From positions 1 to 64,000 of the forward strand of contig NZ_JAGQBJ010000005.1 of assembly GCF_024345575.1 (NCBI RefSeq): a DNA stretch of 64,000 nt. Direction: 5' to 3'. Both the position numbers and the translations under genes were made by a program. The stretch comes from Cyanobium sp. Morenito 9A2. Its GTDB lineage: Bacteria > Cyanobacteriota > Cyanobacteriia > PCC-6307 > Cyanobiaceae. Of this stretch, positions 44,905 to 52,414 are shown piece by piece. The notes below the pieces were generated by a model. That model was given only the letters and a program-made list of their open reading frames with translations. It did no database searches and was not told where the DNA came from. Positions within the stretch are counted from its first letter, which is position 1, and every line of letters begins with the position of its first letter.

Positions 44905-45435
44905 TCAGGTCGGCACGCGCTTGTCTGAGGCGATCACTTTGAGATAGGCGGTGTTGACGCCCGAGGCCCGCTCCAGCGCGACCTTTCCGGTGCGGGCGAT
45001 CTCAAGGATGCCAAAGCTCTCAAGCACCTGCTCAAGGGCCGCCAGCTTTCCCGGATCCCCCACCACCTCGAGGGTCAGGGCGGTTTCGGCCACATCAACG
45101 ACATTGGCACGGAACACCTGGGCCAGATCCAGGATGGTGGCGCGGTTCTCCGGTGGGGCGGAGACCTTGAGCAGCATCAACTCCCGCTCCACCACAGGAA
45201 TCCTCGAGAGATCGAGCACGCTCAAGACATTGACGAGCTTGTTGAGCTGCTTGGTCATCTGCTCAAGCGTGCGGTCATCGCCCTCCACCACCATGGTGAG
45301 CCTGGATTTGCCGCGCTGCTCAGCGGGTCCCACGGCCAGGCTCTCGATGTTGAAGCCGCGGCGGGCGAACAGGCCGGAGATGCGGCTGAGGGCTCCGGAC
45401 TCGTCCTCCACCAGCACCGAGAGGGTGTGCTTCAT
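44905..45435 (-). CDS. ilvN: Acetolactate synthase small (regulatory) subunit
   Basis: The regulatory subunit that gives valine feedback to branched-chain amino acid synthesis. The N-terminal ACT domain reads [35 protein letters not shown] and [19 protein letters not shown]. The second domain follows [12 protein letters not shown] and ends [13 protein letters not shown]. The 176 aa are usual. It lies 24 nt downstream of the alpha/beta hydrolase gene and converges on the cyclophilin gene. Confidence 0.96.
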   Translation of the reverse strand: MKHTLSVLVEDESGALSRISGLFARRGFNIESLAVGPAEQRGKSRLTMVVEGDDRTLEQMTKQLNKLVNVLSVLDLSRIPVVERELMLLKVSAPPENRATILDLAQVFRANVVDVAETALTLEVVGDPGKLAALEQVLESFGILEIARTGKVALERASGVNTAYLKVIASDKRVPT

Positions 45436-45459
45436 GCCCTGAGCGGATCGCCCCCCAAA

Positions 45460-46407
45460 CTACGTGTTGGCCGGTTGCTTCTGGCGCTCCAGCCAGCCCA
45501 GCAACGGCGGGTTGAAGCGCTCGGGCGCCTCATCGTGGGGGCAGTGGCCGAGTCCGTTGAGCACCTGCAGCTCCAGATCGGGTTTGTGGCTAACCAACCG
45601 ATGGGCCACCGCCACGGGCACGAGTTGATCCTTCTGGCCCCAGAGCACCAGAAGCGGTTGAACCATGCGTTCGAGCAGCGGGGCAGCGGTGGCACCGCGG
45701 GGTCGCAGGGCCATGGCGATGCTCATGCCCCGCAGGGCCCAGGCCGCGGTGGGTCTCTGGGCCGGCCGGGCGATCAGGCGGCGCAGGTCGTCGTTGATGG
45801 CGCGGCGGTCGGGGTAGGCGGCGGCCAGGGCGAGATCCAACAGCACCGTGCGGGCGATCAGGGGTAGAAGCAGTTCCAGGGGCAGCGCCGTGCAGAGCAG
45901 CACCGCCAGGGCTTGCCGTAGCCGGCGCCGCCAGGGCGGCCGCCGCCGCGGGATCGGCATCAGCAGGGTGGGATCGGGCAGGGGCGCCACCGCCACGGCC
46001 CGCACCCAGGAGGGCGTGAACACGGCGGTGGTGACCGCCACCAGACTGCCGAGGGAGTTGCCCACCAGCACCGCCGGCCGGCCCACCACCTGCTCAAGGA
46101 AGGCGCCGCACTGGCGCGCCCAGAAGCGGTTGTCGAGGCGCAGGCCGGGCTGGTCGGAGGCGCCGAAGCCGATCAGATCGATGGCGTAGACGCACCAACC
46201 CGCCGCCACCAGGGGGGCCGCCGTGAAGCGCCAGTGGCCACTGGCGGCCCCGAATCCGTGAATGAGCAGCACCGCAGGACGGCTCTCTTCCCCCAGCACC
46301 CGCCAGTGGCAGGCCAGGCCGCGCCAGCGCCAGGTGCCATGGCGTCCCCAGCCGCATCCCTGCGTTGCGACAGGCTGGGCGAGGCTTGTCGTCACGGGTT
46401 CGGCCAT
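45460..46407 (-). CDS. Alpha/beta-fold hydrolase
   Basis: A 315-aa hydrolase with the oxyanion region LLIHGFGAASGHWR, the nucleophile elbow GNSLGS (about 117-122) and a late His in NGLGHCPHDEAPERFN. The acid residue is probably the Asp of WGQKDQLVP. The substrate is unknown; the family includes esterases and Mg-chelatase-associated BchO-like proteins. The MAEPVTTSLAQP start at 46407 overlaps the divergent trm1 5' end by 74 nt if trm1 begins at 46334. Confidence 0.88.
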   Translation of the reverse strand: MAEPVTTSLAQPVATQGCGWGRHGTWRWRGLACHWRVLGEESRPAVLLIHGFGAASGHWRFTAAPLVAAGWCVYAIDLIGFGASDQPGLRLDNRFWARQCGAFLEQVVGRPAVLVGNSLGSLVAVTTAVFTPSWVRAVAVAPLPDPTLLMPIPRRRPPWRRRLRQALAVLLCTALPLELLLPLIARTVLLDLALAAAYPDRRAINDDLRRLIARPAQRPTAAWALRGMSIAMALRPRGATAAPLLERMVQPLLVLWGQKDQLVPVAVAHRLVSHKPDLELQVLNGLGHCPHDEAPERFNPPLLGWLERQKQPANT

Positions 46408-47641
46408 CGCGATCGAAGGCTCTCACTATTGCGAAGCCGCCGTGCGGGTGCGCACGGGCGACGGCTTCTTTCGGCCCCAGTCCCGCCCTTCGAGGGATCT
46501 CGGGGTGCTGCTGGCCCGGTGGCTGCGCGCTGAACACGGGCGCCTGCGGGTGCTGGATCTGATGGCCGGCTGCGGCATCCGCGCCCTGCGCTACGGGCTT
46601 GAAGCCGGGGCGGAGGCGATCTGGGCCAACGACGCTGACCCGGAGCGCCTGCCACTTCTGGAGACCAACCTCGCTCCCTTGGCCGGCCCAGACGGCGCCG
46701 GAAAGGCTGATCCGGAGCGGGTCCGGTGCACCGCGCGCACCGCCCAGCAACTGCTGGCGGGCTGCCTGCTGGAGCGACGCCGCTTCGAGCTGGTGGACCT
46801 CGATGGCTTCGGTTGCCCCACAGCCCTGCTGCCGCTGGCCCTGGAGGCGGTGGCCTTCGACGGGGTGCTCTACCTGGCCAGCACCGATGGCCGCTCCCCC
46901 ACCGGCCACGACCGGCCGGCGGCGATTCGCTCGCTCGGGGCGGCGGCCCGGGCCCACCCAGCCAGCTGGGAGCTCGCCCTGCGCCTTCAACTGGGGGTGA
47001 TCGCCCGCAGTGCCTGGGCGATGGGTCGGGGGATGCGGCCCCTGTTCTCGTTCAGTGAGGGCCGTACCTTCCGCACCGCCGTGCAGCTCAGGCGCCGGCC
47101 TGAACCTGGGGAGGAGACGAACCTGGGGCTGCTGGCCCACTGCCATGGCTGCGGCGATCAGCAGGCGCAGAGCCTGCTGAGGCTTCGCGGCTGGGCGCCC
47201 TGCGGCTGCGGCGCCTCGGCAACCGGTGCGGCCCCCTCGTCGATCAGCGGACCCCTCTGGATCGGCCCGCTCCAGGAATGCTCCGCCCTTGGGGCGATGG
47301 CGATCGACGGAGGCCGCAGCGGGGCCGAAGGGGCAAGCGCAAGCCTGGGGCGCGAGGGGGCTCGGCTGTTGGCGGCCCTGTCCACCGATCCGGGACTTCC
47401 CCCCCGTTGCTGGCCCCTGGCCGAGATCGCCCGGCGGCTGGGCAGGGGCCCGCCACGGTTGGCAGCGTTGCTGGCGGCCCTGCGGGCCGACGGCTGGCAG
47501 GCCTGCTCCAGTGCCGTGATGGCCGCCCAGGTGCGCACCGATGCCCCCTGGCCCCGACTCTTGGAGCTTGCTCAGGTTGTGGGCCCTGGCCAGACCAGCC
47601 CTGCGGCTGGGGTTGCGGATGACAAAGCACCCGGAGCCTGA
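46334..47641 (+). CDS. trm1: tRNA (guanine-26-N2)-dimethyltransferase Trm1
   Basis: The enzyme dimethylates G26 of tRNA using SAM. It contains GDGFFRPQSRPSRDLGVLLA, the SAM site VLDLMAGCGIRALRYGLEAG, WANDADPERLPLLETNL, LVDLDGFGCPTALLPLALEA, YLASTDGRSPTGHDRPAA and a zinc-like CHGCGDQQ...CGCGA cluster. The start is unclear. A GTG at 46334 covers the conserved EGSHYCEAAVRV, whereas GTGs at 46442 or 46448 would avoid overlapping the divergent hydrolase but lose it. About 435 aa. Confidence 0.88.
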   Translation: MPWRPQPHPCVATGWARLVVTGSAIAIEGSHYCEAAVRVRTGDGFFRPQSRPSRDLGVLLARWLRAEHGRLRVLDLMAGCGIRALRYGLEAGAEAIWANDADPERLPLLETNLAPLAGPDGAGKADPERVRCTARTAQQLLAGCLLERRRFELVDLDGFGCPTALLPLALEAVAFDGVLYLASTDGRSPTGHDRPAAIRSLGAAARAHPASWELALRLQLGVIARSAWAMGRGMRPLFSFSEGRTFRTAVQLRRRPEPGEETNLGLLAHCHGCGDQQAQSLLRLRGWAPCGCGASATGAAPSSISGPLWIGPLQECSALGAMAIDGGRSGAEGASASLGREGARLLAALSTDPGLPPRCWPLAEIARRLGRGPPRLAALLAALRADGWQACSSAVMAAQVRTDAPWPRLLELAQVVGPGQTSPAAGVADDKAPGA

Positions 47642-47702
47642 ACCAGGGGTACGTGTCGTGACCACGGGACGCTAAACAGGTAGGGAAACCGATTCCTTGG
47701 GC

Positions 47703-47801
47703 ATGGCCTCTGAAATCTTCGGCATCGCGGCTGTCTTCTGGGTGCTGATCCCGGTGGGTCTCGCTGGAGGCGCCCTGCTGCTCAAGCTGCAGAAAGACTG
47801 A
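47703..47801 (+). CDS. petM: Cytochrome b6f complex subunit PetM
   Basis: A 32-aa single-span subunit: [20 protein letters not shown] then [12 protein letters not shown], matching PetM of cyanobacteria and plastids. It sits in the thylakoid as one of the four small subunits around the cytochrome b6f core. It is encoded 61 nt after trm1 and followed by a hairpin terminator at 47831. Confidence 0.96.
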
Positions 47802-47830
47802 GCGCCAGGAGGCGAACGCGCCCTCCACCC

Positions 47831-47857
47831 CTGAGCCCTAGGCTCAGGCCCCTTTCT
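47831..47857 (+). terminator. Hairpin terminator after petM
   Basis: CTGAGCC-CTA-GGCTCAG is a 7-bp perfect stem with a 3-nt loop, followed by GCCCCTTTCT, 29 nt after the petM stop and 14 nt before ycf39. The T run is short, so termination may be partial. Confidence 0.6.
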
Positions 47858-47870
47858 CCACTTCACCTTC

Positions 47871-48833
47871 ATGAAGGTTCTGGTCGTCGGTGGAACGGGC
47901 ACCCTTGGCCGCCAGATCGCCCGCCATGCCATCGACCAGGGCCACCAGGTGCGTTGTGTGGTGCGCGCCCCCCGTAAGGCCCATTTCCTGCAGGAGTGGG
48001 GTTGCGAACTCACCCGCGGCGACCTGCTCGAACCGGCCAGCCTCGACTACGCCCTGGAGGGCCAGGAGGCGGTGATCGATGCGGCCACGGCCCGCCCCAC
48101 CGACAGCGCCTCCCAGCAGTCGATCGACTGGGACGGCAAACTCAACCTGCTGCGCTCCGCCGATGCAGCCGGTGTCAAACGCTTGGTGTTTCTCTCCCTG
48201 TTGAGGGCTGAGCAGCACCCCACAGTTCCCCTGATGGAGATCAAGGCCTGCACCGAGCAGCTCCTGGAGCAGTCCGATTTCGACTACACGATTCTCCGCG
48301 GTGTCGCCTTCATGCAGGGGGTGATCGGCCAGTTTGCGATCCCGGTGCTGGAGAGCCAGACGGTCTGGGTGAGCGGTACCCCAACCCCGATCGCCTACAT
48401 GAACACCCAGGACGTGGCCCGCTTTGCCGTCGCCGCCCTGGGCCGCCCTGAAACCGTGCGCCGCGCTTTCCCTGTGGTGGGCCCAAAGGCCTGGAACACG
48501 GGCGAGATCGTGCAGCTCTGCGAGCAATTGAGTGGCCGCTCGGCGCGGGTGTTTCGGGTGCGGCCGATCCTGATTCAGTGGATGCAGGCGCTGGCGTCGT
48601 TTTTTGAACCCGGCGTGAACGTGGCCGAACGGCTGGCGTTTGCGGAGGTCACCGGCGGCGGCGAACCCCTCGATGCGCCGATGGAGGAGACCTACGCCGC
48701 CTTCGGCCTCGATGGGGCCGAAACCACCCGGCTGGAGGATTACCTCAAGGAGTACTTCGATCGCATCCTCAAGCGGCTCAAGGAGCTGGACACCGACCTG
48801 GACAAGTCCGCCAAGAAGAAACTGCCCTTCTGA
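47871..48833 (+). CDS. ycf39: Ycf39-type photosystem II assembly factor (atypical SDR)
   Basis: A 320-aa NmrA-like short-chain dehydrogenase. The N-terminal nucleotide site reads VLVVGGTGTLGRQIARHAI, and other signatures are GVKRLVFLSLLRAEQHP, YTILRGVAFMQGVIGQF and AYMNTQDVARFAVAAL. In Synechocystis, Ycf39 binds Hlips and helps deliver chlorophyll to newly made D1. The long C-terminal region with FFEPGVNVAERLAFAEV is typical of Ycf39 rather than other SDRs. Confidence 0.92.
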   Translation: MKVLVVGGTGTLGRQIARHAIDQGHQVRCVVRAPRKAHFLQEWGCELTRGDLLEPASLDYALEGQEAVIDAATARPTDSASQQSIDWDGKLNLLRSADAAGVKRLVFLSLLRAEQHPTVPLMEIKACTEQLLEQSDFDYTILRGVAFMQGVIGQFAIPVLESQTVWVSGTPTPIAYMNTQDVARFAVAALGRPETVRRAFPVVGPKAWNTGEIVQLCEQLSGRSARVFRVRPILIQWMQALASFFEPGVNVAERLAFAEVTGGGEPLDAPMEETYAAFGLDGAETTRLEDYLKEYFDRILKRLKELDTDLDKSAKKKLPF

Positions 48834-48858
48834 TTCATCAGGGCCAGCCTGGGCCGCC

Positions 48859-48872
48859 AGTACATCTGTACG
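48859..48872 (+). promoter_or_regulatory. Perfect cyanobacterial SOS-box (LexA site)
   Basis: AGTACATCTGTACG fits the consensus RGTACNNNDGTWCB at every position and is palindromic (GTAC-N4-GTAC). It lies 25 nt after the ycf39 stop and 26 nt before the next ATG, the right place for LexA to block a promoter. Other GTAC tetramers checked in the window do not extend into the consensus. Confidence 0.6.
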
Positions 48873-48898
48873 ATAGCCGTGGTTGTCCGCCGCCGCCG

Positions 48899-49114
48899 AT
48901 GTCGATCTCCCAGGTCAAGAATCTCCAGCGCCGCCTGCTCAACTTGGAGCAGGAGGCGATCGATGAGATCAACCGCGCCTGCGGCCATGAGCTCTGGGTG
49001 AGCCTGGGCTTCGATGCCCTCGACACCCTCGAGGACCCGGCCCGCCGGGCCCGGGCGAACTACTACTACGGCCAACTGCAAACCGCCCGCGAACTGCAGC
49101 AGGTGCTGGCCTAG
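48899..49114 (+). CDS. 71-aa protein behind an SOS box, unknown
   Basis: A small soluble, strongly helical acidic protein: MSISQVKNLQRRLLNLEQEA, IDEINRACGHELWVSLGFDA, and a C-terminus ANYYYGQLQTARELQQVLA. It has no recognised domain and no TM segment; its heptad-like leucines suggest a helical bundle. Its promoter region holds a perfect LexA-box match, which would make it a damage-inducible gene. The stop overlaps the convergent pseudouridine synthase by 4 nt. Confidence 0.8.
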   Translation: MSISQVKNLQRRLLNLEQEAIDEINRACGHELWVSLGFDALDTLEDPARRARANYYYGQLQTARELQQVLA

Positions 49115-49773
49115 GCCCGACGGCCTGGCCTGGGCTTCCCTGGCGGCCCCGCGCGGCCCAGGCGCCGCAGCCGCTGGGCTTCGTTCAGGTTCACCCCCCG
49201 CCACTGACCGGGGCCCAGGCCCGAGAGATCGAAGGCTGGGCCACCATCCAGCAGATCAATTCCCACGCGGATCAGGCGCAGGGTGGGCAAGCCCACCGCG
49301 GCGGTCATGCGCCGTACCTGACGGTTGCGACCCTCGCGCAGTTCAATCTGCAGCCAGGCGCTGGGCACCTTCAGCCGGTGCCGGATCGGCGGTGTGCGTG
49401 GCGGCCAATCGGGGTCCGGCAGAAGCGCCGCCCTCGCCGGCAGGGTCAGCTGGCCCTGCACCAGCAGCCCCTGGTTCAGCCGTTCGAGCGCCCCATTGGT
49501 GGGGGTGCCCTCCACCTGGGCCCAGTAGCGGCGCCAGTGGCCCCAGCGAGGGTCGGTCAGCCGCTGCTGCAGCCGCCCGTCTGCGGTGAGCAGCAGCAGA
49601 CCCTCGCTGTCGGCATCAAGCCGACCGGCGGCATAAACACCGGCCACGGGAATGTGCTCCGCCAGAGTGCCCCAGACGCTGCCGGGTTCGGGGCTGAACT
49701 GGCTCAGCACCCCGTAGGGCTTGTGGAACAGCAGGGTGGTGGGTTGCGCCTGCGGCTCGAAGGCCTGGGTCAC
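49111..49773 (-). CDS. Pseudouridine synthase, RsuA/RluE-type
   Basis: A 220-aa rRNA pseudouridine synthase without an S4 domain, like RluE. It has LLFHKPYGVLSQFSPEPG, the catalytic GRLDADSEGLLLLT (Asp, about 53-66), and RLKVPSAWLQIELREGRNRQVRRMTAAVGLPTLRLIRVGI (in parts). The target uridine cannot be told from the sequence. The tail is Arg/Gly/Pro-rich. Confidence 0.93.
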   Translation of the reverse strand: MTQAFEPQAQPTTLLFHKPYGVLSQFSPEPGSVWGTLAEHIPVAGVYAAGRLDADSEGLLLLTADGRLQQRLTDPRWGHWRRYWAQVEGTPTNGALERLNQGLLVQGQLTLPARAALLPDPDWPPRTPPIRHRLKVPSAWLQIELREGRNRQVRRMTAAVGLPTLRLIRVGIDLLDGGPAFDLSGLGPGQWRGVNLNEAQRLRRLGRAGPPGKPRPGRRA

Positions 49774-49790
49774 GGCGACTCCCCCAACGC

Positions 49791-50045
49791 TCAGTCGGCG
49801 TCAGAGACGCCAAAGGAATGAAGCAGGGCATCACCCCAGGTGTCGAGGCGCTCCAGGTGATCGTCTTCAGCCCCGCCCATGGTGCTGGCCTGATGGCGGA
49901 GCAGAGTGGCCTGGCTGAAGGCGTGGCCGTGTTCACCCGCCAGGGCCACCACCTCACCAGGGCCCTTGGCCTGGCTCACCTTCTCCCTGAGCTGTTGATC
50001 GGCGGCCAGCAGGGCCGAGAAGGCATGCAGGGAGGCGCGTGACAT
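49791..50045 (-). CDS. Nif11-like leader-peptide-family protein
   Basis: An 84-aa protein with the Nif11 pattern ASLHAFSALLAADQQLREKV ... EVVALAGEHGHAFSQATLLR. Nif11 domains serve as leader regions of ribosomal peptide natural products in some cyanobacteria, but many copies are stand-alone proteins of unknown role. Residues 57-58 are Gly-Gly (TMGGAEDD), as in secreted leader peptides. The 26-residue tail is acidic and has no Cys, so lanthionine bridges as in prochlorosins are impossible. No peptide-modifying enzyme or transporter is adjacent. Confidence 0.75.
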   Translation of the reverse strand: MSRASLHAFSALLAADQQLREKVSQAKGPGEVVALAGEHGHAFSQATLLRHQASTMGGAEDDHLERLDTWGDALLHSFGVSDAD

Positions 50046-50108
50046 GACAGCCGCAGAGGGGACGACGTCAGCCTGGCACGGCCCGCTGGCGCTGGCGGGT
50101 GCCTGAGC

Positions 50109-50210
50109 TCAGCCGCGTTTACCCAGGAGACCACGGACCTTCCAGAGGTTCACTGCGCCGATGGAAATCAGCAGCAGGCCCAGATCCATGCTCAGGGGCG
50201 GGACGATCAC
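50109..50210 (-). CDS. 33-aa hydrophobic small ORF
   Basis: A GTG-started frame (alternative ATG at 50189) reads VIVPPLSMDLGLLLISIGAV then NLWKVRGLLGKRG: one hydrophobic span followed by a basic tail. It looks like a genuine single-TM microprotein, but there is no family match or expression evidence. It is divergent from infA. Confidence 0.4.
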   Translation of the reverse strand: MIVPPLSMDLGLLLISIGAVNLWKVRGLLGKRG

Positions 50211-50299
50211 GGGCGCGTGGCTGCAGGTGGCCGGACCCTAGGCCCGCAGGGGCGACATCTAAGCTGAAACCATTCACGGACTTTCAGCCGCCCTACCGC

Positions 50300-50569
50300 A
50301 TGATCGAGACCTCCGGCGTGATTGAGAAGGAACAGGGGAACGGGTTCTACCTGGTCACACTGGAGCAACCGGCCGGTCATCAGTGCCTGTGCCGCGCGGC
50401 GGGCAAGCTCACCAAGTTCAGAATCAAATTGCTGGCGGGCGACAAGGTGCTCGTGGAGATCAGCCCCTACGACCTCACCCGCGGGCGGATCACCTATCGG
50501 GAACGCAATGTCGGCGCCGGCGGGCCCCGGCCGGGCGGCAACCGCCCCGGCGGACCCCGGCGCCGCTGA
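50300..50569 (+). CDS. infA: Translation initiation factor IF-1
   Basis: An S1/OB-fold factor that occupies the ribosomal A site at initiation. MIETSGVIEKEQGNGFYLVT opens it, and LAGDKVLVEISPYDLTRGRI with TYRERN is the conserved end. A 19-residue Gly/Pro/Arg tail (VGAGGPRPGGNRPGGPRRR) follows, making 89 aa against the usual 71-73. It stands alone here rather than in a ribosomal-protein operon. Confidence 0.93.
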   Translation: MIETSGVIEKEQGNGFYLVTLEQPAGHQCLCRAAGKLTKFRIKLLAGDKVLVEISPYDLTRGRITYRERNVGAGGPRPGGNRPGGPRRR

Positions 50570-50601
50570 GCGGGCCCCAGCCCCGCTGGGAGCCAGGAGG
50601 C

Positions 50602-52005
50602 TCAGGCCAGGCAGGCCTCGATGGCGCTGCGGAATTCGCTGCGCTGCTTGACCCCTTTCCACTGCTGCTTGAGTTCTTTGCCGGCAAACAGCTGCACCGT
50701 AGGGGTGCCGCTGACTCCGGCCTGCTGGGCGATTTCCGGCTCAGCATCGATGTCGATTTCCACCCCTTGGGCGGCGCCGCTGAGCTCTTCGAGCACACGC
50801 TTGAGCTGGGGCTTGAGCACGTGGCAGGGGCCACAACTGGGGGAGGTGTAAACCACCAGCAGCGGCCTGGCGCTGTCGTGGTAGAGCTTCCGCAGGGCGT
50901 AGCCGCCTTTTTGCCAGCGGGCCTCGGCATCAAAATTCTCGGCGTCGCTGGTGGCGGTGGGAGCGGGTTGATCGGCGGGGGCGGGCTCAACTGATTCCCG
51001 GGCCACGGTGGTGGCCAGCTGGTGGTGGCTGAGCCAGCGCTCGGCCGCCAGGGCCGCCTGGCAGCCGCTGCCAGCGGCGGTGACGCCTTGGCGCCACTCG
51101 GCATCGGCCACATCGCCGGCGGCGAAGACCCCTTCGACGCTGGTGGTGGGTTGCCCAGGCGTGGTGACCAGGTACCCGCGCGCGTCCAACTCCAGTTGTC
51201 CCTTGACCAAGGTGGTGTTCGGGGTGTGGCCGATGGCATAGAAGAGGCCGCGCACGGCCAGCTCCCTGGTGGCGCCGCTGGGGCGATCGCGCAGGCGAAG
51301 GCCGGTGAGCCACTCCTCCCCCAGGGCATCGACGGGTTCACTGTTCCAGTGGACCGTGATCGCAGGGTTGGCGAGAACCCGGTCGGCCATGGCGGCGCTG
51401 GCCCGCAGGCGATCGGAGCGGACGATCAGGTGCACATGGCTGCCGTACTTGGTGAGGTAGACGGCCTCTTCGCAAGCGGAATCACCGCCCCCCACCACGG
51501 CCAGCTCGGCATTGCGGAACTGGGGCGTGGCCCCGTCACAGATGGCGCAGGCGCTGATTCCGGCACTCCAGAGCCGGTCTTCGCTCGGAAGCTGCAGGCG
51601 GTTGGCGCTGGCGCCGGTGGCGAGGATCAGGGCATGGGTACGGATCTCTCTGCCCTCCACCCGCACGCTGAAGGGCCGCTCGGTGAGGTCGATCGCCTCT
51701 GCATCCGCCTCCAGCAGATGGGAGCCCCAGCGCACAGCCTGGGCTTTGATCCGGTCCATCAGATCGGGCCCGAGGATGCCATCGGGGAATCCGGGGAAGT
51801 TCTCCACGTGGGTGGTGGTCATCAACTGCCCCCCCGGGATCCCACCGGTCTGGAAGCCGGTGATGACCAGGGGCGCCAGGTTGGCCCGGGCGGCGTAGAT
51901 GGCGGCGGTGTAGCCGGCGGGGCCGGATCCGACGATCACGAGGTTCTCGACGGAGGTGGTCGCCTCACCGTTCGGACCAGGGGCGGCCTGGGCGTCGGGC
52001 ACCAT
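50602..52005 (-). CDS. NADPH-thioredoxin reductase with fused thioredoxin (NTRC)
   Basis: One chain carries an NTR flavoprotein and a thioredoxin domain. The NTR part has the FAD site [20 protein letters not shown], the redox pair CAIC ([11 protein letters not shown], about 150), the NADPH site [16 protein letters not shown] and a second FAD motif [13 protein letters not shown]. The thioredoxin part has CGPC in [17 protein letters not shown] (about 385). NTRC reduces 2-Cys peroxiredoxin and other targets with NADPH in the dark. It is typical of cyanobacteria and plastids. Confidence 0.95.
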   Translation of the reverse strand: MVPDAQAAPGPNGEATTSVENLVIVGSGPAGYTAAIYAARANLAPLVITGFQTGGIPGGQLMTTTHVENFPGFPDGILGPDLMDRIKAQAVRWGSHLLEADAEAIDLTERPFSVRVEGREIRTHALILATGASANRLQLPSEDRLWSAGISACAICDGATPQFRNAELAVVGGGDSACEEAVYLTKYGSHVHLIVRSDRLRASAAMADRVLANPAITVHWNSEPVDALGEEWLTGLRLRDRPSGATRELAVRGLFYAIGHTPNTTLVKGQLELDARGYLVTTPGQPTTSVEGVFAAGDVADAEWRQGVTAAGSGCQAALAAERWLSHHQLATTVARESVEPAPADQPAPTATSDAENFDAEARWQKGGYALRKLYHDSARPLLVVYTSPSCGPCHVLKPQLKRVLEELSGAAQGVEIDIDAEPEIAQQAGVSGTPTVQLFAGKELKQQWKGVKQRSEFRSAIEACLA

Positions 52006-52068
52006 CGACTTATGTGAAGTGGGTATGACTTGACCCTAGGTGATGGCTGCTTGGCCTGAGGTCAATGC

Positions 52069-52320
52069 TCAGATCTCTAGCAGACCGTCCTGCTGACGGG
52101 GGTTGGTGGGGGAGGGGCCCGATTTTCCGGGGTTCTTGGGCACCATCTGAACCGTGGAGGCCAGGCGCTCGGGCTGCTCTTCCAGGCAGAGCAGCCACTC
52201 GCCGAATTCCTGGGTGATGGCGTAACTGTCTTCAAAGCGCTCGCTGGCGTCGAGGGTGCCGATTCGAGCCATCGCCCAGTTCACCGCCACGGTGAGCCTG
52301 CGGTAGGCGGATCCATTCAT
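52069..52320 (-). CDS. Small conserved-type protein, unknown
   Basis: An 83-aa soluble protein, MNGSAYRRLTVAVNWAMARI then GTLDASERFEDSYAITQEFG and a Pro/Ser/Asn-rich tail. No domain is recognised. Alternative starts at 52356 or 52392 would add residues of unconvincing composition. It lies 22 nt or more downstream of the helicase gene and upstream of NTRC on the same strand. Confidence 0.6.
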   Translation of the reverse strand: MNGSAYRRLTVAVNWAMARIGTLDASERFEDSYAITQEFGEWLLCLEEQPERLASTVQMVPKNPGKSGPSPTNPRQQDGLLEI

Positions 52321-52414
52321 GGGTCCCTCTGGGCTGGCACCACGCTGGTCGTCCATGGGGCGATTGGAAGGTTGGTTCGCAGAACGTCGCATTTTTTTGG
52401 GGTCCGTAATGTAA

